NCBI GenBank assembly: GCA_047495785.1
Contig: JBLDXI010000001.1
Location: forward strand, 4,092,001-4,156,000
Direction: 5' to 3'
DNA from: Lepidodermella squamata
Taxonomy: Eukaryota > Gastrotricha
DNA: 64,000 nucleotides
The position numbers and the translations under genes are program-made. The notes under the pieces were generated by a model that made no database searches, had not been told where the DNA came from, and saw only the letters and a list, made by a program, of their open reading frames with translations. Of the stretch, positions 56,327 through 64,000 are shown piece after piece (the first letter of the stretch is position 1; every line of letters begins with the position of its first letter).

Positions 56327-58696
56327 ATGGTTCCTCAAACAGTTATCACTCTTCTTCTGTTGACGACCGCAGGTTTCCATTGCAAGAAATATCGACTGAG
56401 ACAGCTCGTTTTTTATCCTAAAACATCGAATACTCAGGGCAACGGCGCAGAATGCATGACAGGCTCGCGCATTGCTATCGAAAGGGCGAATCGAAATCAA
56501 TCGGTTCTGCCAGATTACGAGATAATTCCGGATTATAGCGATGAAGGGCCCGGAGGAGTTCTTACCGTCCCCTCAATCGTCGACTTCTACCGAAATGAAT
56601 ATTCCAGCAATGAAACTGTTGTCCTATCACCCATAGTTGGCTTGGGCTTTCTCTCTGGTGGCTGCAAAGCTGTTGGCTCTTTCCTGCATCTCATCAATGT
56701 GGTTGGAGTTTCCCTGAAATGCACGGCGCCTCTCCTCACTGACAGAGTCAGATATCCAAGTCTGTATCTTACTCAAGCCACGACTAACCTCAATGTATTT
56801 TCCTATCTTAAGATCGTGGAAGTTCTGGGGAAATGGAACAAAATTGCGATTCTATTCTTTCTTGGTAATCCCAGTGACTATCTCTCCGCGGAATTCACTT
56901 ACCAAGCTTCAATTAAGCAAAATCTCACGGTTGCTTGGTACCACGGGGTAACTGACCTAAATGATGCCTCACAGCTGGAGCCTTTGATAAAAACAGACGT
57001 CCGCGTGATTATTCTCTGGATATCAAATAGTAATGTTCTTCATCAGTTCTACTGTCATACGTTCAGAATGGGGATCAAAGGAAGCCGCTACAACTTCATC
57101 CATCAGATCGAAGTACAACCGTCGAACCTACCTCAAGAGCTATGGCCTGGCTGCAGTCGAGCTATGATAGCCGAGCAGGTGAAGCAGGTCATTCTAGGCC
57201 TGAATAATCCGCTACCTCCTACTGCATCACAGGAAGTGATGGATTTTGAGAAGGACTACGACCTGATGAGTGGAAAGCTGCGCGGTCCTTACTACAACTT
57301 CCGATTCCAATGTTATGACGCAACTATGGCAATCATCAATGGACTGGATTTGGCCGAAAAGCGTCTACAGAGGATTGGATTATCGTTGAAGGACTACACA
57401 ACCCAACCACAGATCGTAGCTCGGGTGGCAAATTCATCAGTACTTAACGTGGATTTTGAAGGCCTAAGAACGGTTCGATTCAAGTACAACAAAGTCAATG
57501 CCCAGTTAGCTACAGATTACCTCGCTATAGGAAGGTGGATTTCATACGAATCCCCTCTCGTAACAATGGCAATCGGGTCTCAAAATGATGACACCACCGG
57601 ATTGTTTTCCCGAGATTATAAGCTGATAAAAACGGAGATTGAATTCGTCTGGAACACGGAAGATAATCGGCCTCCAAGCGACAGAGCTGCATTAAGACTC
57701 ATTAAGGATGACATTCCCAAGAATCTCCTTATAGTCGTTGTTGTCTTAGCGCTTCTATCGCTGTCCGTTCTGACTCCTGCTGTCGTAAGCTTATCCCTAA
57801 AAAGCATTGGAGGGCCCTCAAAACAGCCCGATCTGCAATCAACAGACAATTGGCTCAAGATAATAGGGTGTCTAGGTTGTCTCATTGTTCATATTGCAGC
57901 AGTTACGCTCATTTTGCCTGATTTCTTGATCTACGACTTTAGCGCAGTTTGGAAGGCAAAAGTGGGACTAACAATAGTCGGTGTTTCCATTGTGAATGCT
58001 AGCTTAATCACACGGCCTGCTATGTTCAAATCTTCAGCCATCGCTCAATTAACAGGAGCGAACTCGGTAGCTAGAAAACTATCGAGGCGAAAATCTACGC
58101 CCCAGCGTTCTGTCGCTAAAGATCGAATGCGATCAGTTCAAAGGAGGAAATTTTTTTCCGTGGTCGCGGTCTTCTTTGCATTGAACTTGATTTTGCTTGC
58201 TTTATTGATAATGCCAGCCGACCATTCATGTTCCGAGTTGGAATGGCCTCAGCCTGATTCGGAAATGAGAATTTACGACCTCAAGGCAGACGTCGTCAAA
58301 AACTGGCGCTACCGAAACTGCTCCTTTTCATCTCTCTACATTTACATAGTCGTTGCCCTTCAGGCTTTAGTCTTGATTATCGGGCTATGGCAGACTTTTT
58401 CGATTCGTCAACTTGGCAAGATGGGTCTTTGTCCTGAGTTCAATTTTATCGCTATCGGGATCGTTAATTCGTTGGCTCTTTTGGCTGCCGGTACAGTCAT
58501 CAGTATCGTGCTGGCTTCTCAGATTGCCAATCCGAGCACGGTTAACAAGAATCAAAAATCTCTTTTGGCGTTTCTTTTGCTCTTATTCTGTAGCTCAACT
58601 TCTATTATTTGGCTGCTGCCGTTCTTGCATGGCCTGATGAAGCGACGAGTTTCGGAAGCAAATCAAATCGTAGGCAAGAAAATTGAGGCTAAGTGA
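56327..58696 (+). CDS. GABA-B-like class C GPCR, intronless (copy D)
   Basis: 789 aa in one exon. The start is the ATG at 56327 before the signal peptide MVPQTVITLLLLTTAGFH; the longer frame starts with GTG and lacks a signal peptide. Motifs follow copy C: GLGFLSGGCK, YLTQATTNLNVFSYLK, WYHGVTDLNDASQLEPL, YDLMSGKLRGPYYNFRFQCY, WNTEDNRPPSDRA. The 7TM block begins at LLIVVVVLALLSLSVL. Loop two is long and highly basic (ARKLSRRKSTPQRS, QRRKF), a possible phosphorylation or G-protein contact region. The short lysine-rich tail lacks a coiled coil. Formed by tandem duplication with copy C. Confidence 0.93.
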   Translation: MVPQTVITLLLLTTAGFHCKKYRLRQLVFYPKTSNTQGNGAECMTGSRIAIERANRNQSVLPDYEIIPDYSDEGPGGVLTVPSIVDFYRNEYSSNETVVLSPIVGLGFLSGGCKAVGSFLHLINVVGVSLKCTAPLLTDRVRYPSLYLTQATTNLNVFSYLKIVEVLGKWNKIAILFFLGNPSDYLSAEFTYQASIKQNLTVAWYHGVTDLNDASQLEPLIKTDVRVIILWISNSNVLHQFYCHTFRMGIKGSRYNFIHQIEVQPSNLPQELWPGCSRAMIAEQVKQVILGLNNPLPPTASQEVMDFEKDYDLMSGKLRGPYYNFRFQCYDATMAIINGLDLAEKRLQRIGLSLKDYTTQPQIVARVANSSVLNVDFEGLRTVRFKYNKVNAQLATDYLAIGRWISYESPLVTMAIGSQNDDTTGLFSRDYKLIKTEIEFVWNTEDNRPPSDRAALRLIKDDIPKNLLIVVVVLALLSLSVLTPAVVSLSLKSIGGPSKQPDLQSTDNWLKIIGCLGCLIVHIAAVTLILPDFLIYDFSAVWKAKVGLTIVGVSIVNASLITRPAMFKSSAIAQLTGANSVARKLSRRKSTPQRSVAKDRMRSVQRRKFFSVVAVFFALNLILLALLIMPADHSCSELEWPQPDSEMRIYDLKADVVKNWRYRNCSFSSLYIYIVVALQALVLIIGLWQTFSIRQLGKMGLCPEFNFIAIGIVNSLALLAAGTVISIVLASQIANPSTVNKNQKSLLAFLLLLFCSSTSIIWLLPFLHGLMKRRVSEANQIVGKKIEAK

Positions 58697-59339
58697 TGGA
58701 TATTTAACACATTCAGTTTTGAAGCATTGGGTTCTAGATATCTCTTTTGTTTTCACCGTTCCATAGTCTTGCCGATAGATTTCACAACAAATTTGAAGAT
58801 GTGAAAATGTAAGCTCTGGTTGGTACCTAATTTCTCTGTAATAACTCTCATCAAGTGGTATAATAGTTTGTCTCATACCGTAGCAGATGAAATTCAAGGC
58901 ACTATAAAATTGAGAAATCTTCGTAACTTGATACGTCCGATGTTCACTTTTCTTTGTATTTTCTTTCTATGTTTTTGTTAAAAAATGACTATGTTTTATA
59001 AGGAGCATTATAGGACTCAACCAAACACTCAATATCCTGATTTCATTCCATATATTCTTCTTAAAGTATTCTCTGTAGTACTTGTCAAATATGTGCAATT
59101 ATTGCTTGTTGGACTTGTTTTAATGAACAGCGAGGTCCGACTTTACTTTATTTTTCTTTTATCGAGCATGATCCCATAGCTGAGAACTCAACGTGGAATA
59201 AGGTGCGTATAGAAAACAACTCATGCAGAGAGACGTAGTCAGGTCATATCGTGAACTGTGATTAAAATCTGAACATTGAACATTCAGAAAGATCGCAAAT
59301 AGTGGTGTTTTGGTGCGATTCCGATATTCGTCGAGGTTG

Positions 59340-59843
59340 GCGCGGGACCCGCGCGTTTCTCGGTCTATACTCTGTACCGAGTTGAAGATCTCGACTGTCG
59401 AACAACGTCAACTACCGACTTCAAAAGCTGCCCGCTGAGCAGAACACGAACACCATCGTCGTCAAAGGCCACGGCTCAAACCGTGTGGCCAGTTCGAGGA
59501 CTGGATGGCTCGGCGAGTCATGGCTCGTGTCATGACTCGTCCCTCGAAGCAACCGTCTCGGCTACGTCGACACCGACTTCTAGGGTGCTAAGTACAGGGG
59601 TGCTGGGGTGTCGGAACACCCCAGCTCCGGGACTCCAACAAGAAGAAGGCTGAAAAAACACAGGGGGACCCTCTGGTTTCTTCGGCTGGGTGCCGAATAA
59701 AACGAGAAAACACCTCAGTTTTCCGGATCCTGCTTCGCACACTGCCGACTTCGCTCTGCGCGGCTTGGTTCGAAGCGTCAAGTCAACCGACCTGTTCTCC
59801 GCTTTTATCTCTTTTAGGAGGAAAAAGTGCTGTTGCTAGCACT
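59340..59843. other. GC-rich chain of short hairpins
   Basis: At least seven perfect or near-perfect inverted repeats follow one another in about 500 bp of unusually GC-rich sequence: GCGCGGG/CCCGCGC (59340-59354), CTCGGT/ACCGAG (59359-59381), GGCCACGG/CCGTGTGGCC (59467-59490), CGAGTCATG/CATGACTCG (59514-59539), GCTGGGGTGT/ACACCCCAGC with loop CGGA (59602-59625), TTCGGC/GCCGAA (59681-59697), GAAAAC/GTTTTC (59706-59723) and AGTGCT/AGCACT (59826-59843). No convincing gene: an 83-aa frame at 59530-59781 (-) has no known domain. Could be a structured noncoding RNA or a transposon end. The rest of 58697-60640 shows no supported gene. Confidence 0.6.
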
Positions 59844-60650
59844 CTATAATAGCACAGCGTTATGATTTGTGATTGGTAAGAAACTTTCTGGTATATTCGA
59901 TTCCCGCCATATAACAATATGAAAGCAACTGATTTATGGGAAAAAAACCCATAAAAGATCGAAGTTTGCTCAAGTTAGTCTTGTGACTCTTATATACTCG
60001 ACAAATTATTGCCGAAAGCGAAGTACCGCTAGGTATGGTTCAATCATTCCAAACAATCATCTCAATCAATGACCAAAAGGGGATCCTTGTATCGATTCTC
60101 AAAAGAACCATTTTCCTCTGCTGGTGAACAGGCAGCAGTCAGCAAAGAGGTCAAAGCTAATATCATTCCACAAGTAATTTTCACATAACATGGCAAGATT
60201 AATAGTGTAATATCTTCAGTGTTTTTACTAATCTTTGCAAATCATCATTAGATTTCAGTTGCCATGCTTGAATGATGATGTAGATCAGGCGCGTTAATAA
60301 AGTAGTCAAGCAGGATAATATGAAGGTAAGATGGAAACTAAATTGTCAAAGAGCCACAATGCATCAATAATCAACACTGCAAATGGCAAAGTTATTTTCG
60401 AAGTATATTCCGTCCAATGGCAAGCGGAACTGCATATATCAGATGAGTTCACAGCCTCAAGCTTTCTCGCAAATCAGCGGCACTGAGTCACTTGGGCATC
60501 TCGTAGCACTTGCTGTGCCACTGGCATCTCGCGAGAAACCTACGAAGACAACAATTGAGATTGATATTCATGATGAATGCATGCTAAGTTACGGAAAGCA
60601 CGCACTGCAGGACTGCAGTGGCAAAGTGACGACTTATCCCGTTATCACTT

Positions 60651-61113
60651 TAACTGCTAAACATAATTGGATCCGAATCCTGTGTCCGTCATAAGTCCAT
60701 TTTTTCGGGGCAACGATGCGTCGTAGAGCAAAATGCCTTGCAGCAAAATGTAGGGCATGACCCGGCGGTTCTTTTGACGCCGAATCTGGGGCCACAAGTT
60801 CTGAGCAGGTATTTGAAAATGACTGTGAAATAACGTCCAAATTTTGGATTAGAGCCAAGAATTAGACCCAAGAATTAGACCGAATTATAAGACCCAGATT
60901 ATGGCGCAACAATCGAAATTTCACTGTTTTTACAAGTTGTTTTCTGTGCATTCCTTGAAGTCTTTTGCCCCATATTTGGTGTCAAAAGTCAAAAGAATGG
61001 CTGGATCATGGCCTACATTTTGCTCTACGACGCATCGTTCACCCGAAAAAGGACCTTTGACAGACCCAGGATTTGGATCCACATATCGGATCCCGCAGTC
61101 TATTTTCGGCAGT
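60651..61113. mobile_element. Fold-back (long inverted repeat) element
   Basis: 60669-60790 and 60968-61086 are inverted copies of each other with scattered differences; shared words include ACGATGCGTCGTAGAGCAA and TTCTTTTGAC. Outer tips CTTTAACTGC (about 60647) and CTCTAACTGCC (inverted, about 61113) also match. No transposase frame inside. A partial copy of the left arm and its flank occurs at 61751-62013. Confidence 0.7.
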
Positions 61114-61246
61114 TAGAGTGTTATTAACGCTCGTCCTATTTAAAAAACCCAATTTAAATTGATTTTATCGAAATAAATTCGCATACAACATAGCTAATAC
61201 TACTTACTAGTCTAATTTCAAAATGAAATTTCGTACAATATTTGCG

Positions 61247-61731
61247 TTAGTGTTTGGAATTTCTATGCCTGCGATCAAATGGGCCTGTAATATTCTGCAA
61301 TGGGTAACAGCGGACGGCAATAAACTCACATTGATTATAAAAAATATTAAAGTTGACGACTGCGCCTGTTCGATAGTCGTGAAACCGCGCCGGGTTTGGA
61401 CGGCGTTTGGCGCCCAGAAACATTCTACCGGCGTACTGGTACTGTGCCACGAGTTTGTTCAAGGACACCATGTCGGCGGCGATCGGCAGGGTCTTTGACA
61501 TACCTTGGCAATACTGCTGGGCTGACGTCCAAGTCATTCCTGGATCGGCAACGGTATTCGGTGTTACCACGCCCTGAAATGAAAAATACACAACTTCTTA
61601 CCAGAGGGGGCGCTGAGTGTTACTTACTGTCTCGGGGTCGGCGCAGTAGATTTCAGTGAGAAGGGTTGTAGCATCACATTCGATATCGTCGTAACCATAT
61701 GACCCTCTTGACTTAATTTGCAAGAGAATGC
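61247..61731 (-). CDS. C-type lectin-like domain gene, 5' partial
   Basis: Three exons, 61731..61628, 61574..61330 and 61284..61247, join in frame (128 codons plus stop). They encode DIECDATTLLTEIYCADPET then a C-type lectin-like fold: MTWTSAQQYCQGMSK, LNKLVAQYQYAGRMFLGAKR and FHDYRTGAVVNF, ending shortly after a final Cys. The first exon begins in phase 1, so at least one 5' exon is missing; its intron is filled with a fold-back-derived repeat and a retroposon-like insert. The usual calcium-binding EPN/QPD and WND motifs are not seen, so sugar binding is doubtful. It may be an intact gene with a distant 5' exon or a degraded relative of the neighbour at 62242-63283. Confidence 0.55.
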
Positions 61732-61789
61732 CTAAAGAAAAAATAAAAACTGTAGGGCATGACCCGGCGGTTCTTTTGACGCCGAATCT

Positions 61790-61964
61790 CATTCTCATTC
61801 TCATTCTCATTTTTTATTGCAAATTGTTTTTCAACAGTTAGCAAATAGTTAAGTTTAGTTTAGCAGAAAGTTGTTTCTTGGCGCCTCACCACAGAAGTCA
61901 CGTAGTTTACCAATGAAGGCGAATTAAATTTTATATGTTTGCAAAAAGCACTGTGAGAGTTGTT
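61790..61964 (-). mobile_element. 175-bp retroposon-like insertion with 5-bp target duplication
   Basis: Insertion is proven by an empty-site copy at 60749-60831. There GCCGAATCTGGGGCCAC is continuous; here the same sequence is split after AATCT, with AATCT repeated at 61785-61789 and 61965-61969. Read on -, the insert ends AATAAAAAATG followed by a GAGAAT simple repeat, like the 3' tail of a SINE or short LINE. No coding frame. Confidence 0.7.
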
Positions 61965-62241
61965 AATCTGGGGCCACAAGTTCTGAGCAGGTATTTGAAA
62001 ATGACTGTGAAATGGTGTAAAAAACATCCGGCCTTAGCTTTGATCCGATGTTGAGTTTGTTTTAACAATTTGGTTCAAGAATTTAATCCTTCAACGTTTT
62101 TATGTTAGAACACAGCATTATTTTGCCTAATTAGCTAGAGTTTCATCTTCACGCAACTTTTTGCATGTAAACTGAATGACTCAATTTTGGCTCCCGGATT
62201 AAAATAAAATTATGTTTTCCTAGTGGATTTACGAATCAAAA

Positions 62242-63283
62242 CTAACAGTCGCCCTCGCCGTTAGGTTGCCCATTGAGCCAGCCCATCACTTGGCCCCAAT
62301 CGAGTAGCTGTCCGTCCGTAAACACAAATGATGCAGTAATCGCGGAATAGTAGTAACCAGAGCCGGCCAGGCTGTTGACCAAGTCCATTGACCCATCGTA
62401 GGGATTAAGGGAGGCTGGCAGGCCGCTAGACTGGCATGATTGCACTCCTTGTATGTAAGTATTCGCAGCTAAACGGCTGAGCCCACCTTTAATTGAAAGT
62501 ATTAGCAGATAATTTGATTTTCTGATATCTCATGGCTATTTCTTACTAATTGCGCACGTTGAACCCCTGTAGCCGCCTTTGCACGTACACACGTCCGTAT
62601 CGAAGCACATGCCGCCATTTTGGCACGGTGGACTGCAAGCGGCTGGTTGAAGAGAGGATGTGAAGTTAAATTATGGCAACAATATAGTTGAAACAGCAAA
62701 TTCCTATCTAAGCCTTTACATATCCTTCAATTATTCTTATAATCCTAACCGAGACCTCAAGTGACACTGCGAACTTCAGATGAATGAACCCGCTGGGTCG
62801 AATAAGTGGCTCGCTTCACCCACATGGGAACCAGTCTTTACGTGTATCATTTATTACCTGTCGGTTTCTCGCAAACACCCGTCAAAGCAGTCTTGCAATC
62901 TTCGGCGTAAAGTGAGCCAGTCGGGGATATAGCAATGCCTGCGTAAGATAACGTACAACAATTAACCAAAAATGGTCAATATCTGGTCAAAATCTACATG
63001 ACTTGGTGTCGCTGAAAGTAGCCGGCCCACCCATTCCGTCTGCGACCGCATCGTTGCTGCCGTACACTTGGTTGTTCAGCCAGATGTAAAACGGCGGTGT
63101 TCGGTCGCGTTTAAACCCGACCCATGCTGTCATGATGGTAGACGAGCTTCTATACTGAAGTAGACTATTAGCTCGTTCGTATTCTGCTGAGCTCTTGATG
63201 TCAAGCAATGTCATGCTTTTTGACTCGCAGTACGCTTTGGCATCGGCAAAGTTCTTCGCTTTCACGAACAGCTGCATTTTACG
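62242..63283 (-). CDS. C-type lectin / EGF / C-type lectin-like protein, 5' partial
   Basis: Exons 63283..62998, 62938..62858, 62642..62547 and 62486..62242 give 235 residues with all internal introns in phase 1. The first two exons form a C-type lectin domain (FADAKAYCESKSMTLLDIKS, AWVGFKRD, CKTALTGVCEKPT). Exon three is an EGF module (CSPPCQNGGMCFDTDVCTC, GYRGSTC). Exon four begins a second lectin-like domain (YIQGVQSCQSSGLPASL, WLNGQPNGEGDC) that stops right after the Cys, earlier than usual. The first exon starts after a good acceptor (TTTATTTTCAG), so upstream exons, including a signal peptide, lie in 63284-64000 or beyond. Extracellular recognition or adhesion role inferred from modules. 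Confidence 0.72.
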
Positions 63284-64000
63284 CTGAAAATAAAGCACTT
63301 TGATTAAAAGACGTTTTAGCGGCTGCTAGAAGTTCTAATAATTGACAATTTTACGAACTTGTAACTGAGTATGGTAAGAGGAATGTTGCGTCGAGAATGC
63401 GAGCTCGATATGGGGATGTCTTTCGAGGGTATTTTCTGTTTGGCAGTGCTTTCTACAGCAGACAATCCTTGGGACTAATATTGCATAGATGGACTCGACG
63501 CTCCGCAAAATGGTTATATCGCGAGTTTTGTTTCATGCGAAATTTATGAATGAAAACCTTGTTTACAACAAAACATGGCTTTCCCCAGTATGCGGCGAAA
63601 ATTGTCAATCTTGGGCAATGAGGCCGCGATTTCTCAACAGGTATGAAACTAATTAACCTACCGTACTGCCTGAAACGATTAGCAGCCTCGAATAAACGCC
63701 AGGGGTTAGAGGTCATTCGAAAAAATAAGTGTCAGTCCCGAAATACATGTCGTGTCATAACAGCAGGTGCTGATTAGCGTAGGTGTGCTTGTTTCTTAAT
63801 CCGCGCTGCGTAACATGTATACCTACTCATAGTGGACGAACGTCGGTTTCGTCCATAGAGCTAGTTTTGAGGTAGAGGTCCTACTCCTGACTGAGCCTTT
63901 AAACGCCATGGGCGCCAGATGTTTTGATGAATCAGCATCCCATGGCAATTTTTCAATCCCCGATTTCACATTCATGGTAATGCTCTTGATAAATAATTTG
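63284..64000. other. Window edge, probable intron or upstream region of the lectin/EGF gene
   Basis: No exon with clear homology was found. The acceptor at 63284 requires an upstream exon, which may lie here in short form or outside the window. Confidence 0.4.

Noticed and set aside
60383-60694. 103-aa + strand frame before the fold-back element
   Set aside because: It runs into the fold-back arm and shows no recognisable motif; considered a chance frame.

Overview
The window is nuclear DNA of an animal. It has multi-exon genes with short GT-AG introns (46-151 nt in most genes), animal domain types (class C receptors, EGF, C-type lectin, LamG-like, TRIM-like B-box, K-type glutaminase with ankyrins, a cilium protein of the dynein regulatory complex) and decayed eukaryotic DNA transposons. 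A local expansion of GABA-B-like receptors in a compact genome best fits a sponge or another non-bilaterian animal. That placement is inference; nothing here fixes the species. Exon borders were derived by hand from splice signals and reading-frame continuity; there is no transcript support.

Layout. 1-2.3 kb: a CCAAT/GC/TATA promoter and an intronless SF2 (ResIII-type) helicase. 2.6-4.4 kb (-): a glutaminase that has lost its catalytic Ser and Lys. 5.1-7.6 kb (-): a GABA-B-like receptor. 8.5-9.8 kb (-): a secreted LamG-like/EGF protein. 11.1-13.7 kb (-): a GABA-B-like pseudogene. 16-17.4 kb (+): an unknown helical protein. 17.9-20.2 kb: a Harbinger relic, a fold-back repeat and two MITEs. 20.8-27.6 kb (-): two tandem intronless GABA-B-like receptors with a shared upstream element. 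28.2-36.7 kb (-): three paralogous B-box/coiled-coil/ankyrin genes, one with a RING. 37.8-38.4 kb (+): DRC12. 38.5-50.9 kb (+): a MAP3K19-like kinase with N-terminal ankyrins, whose three large introns hold Merlin, mariner-type, hAT and MULE relics. 52.8-58.7 kb (+): two more intronless GABA-B-like receptors. 59.3-59.85 kb: a GC-rich chain of hairpins. 60.6-63.3 kb: a fold-back element, a dated retroposon-like insertion and C-type lectin/EGF genes on the - strand, the last running off the window edge.

How the genes relate. Five intact receptors, one pseudogene and one fragment form a receptor cluster lying beside a glutaminase-like protein. Glutaminase makes glutamate, the precursor of GABA and a likely ligand class for such receptors, but this copy looks like a pseudoenzyme. 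The three TRIM-like ankyrin genes and the ankyrin-MAP3K form a second block that resembles signalling or immune genes. This is suggested by domain content only.
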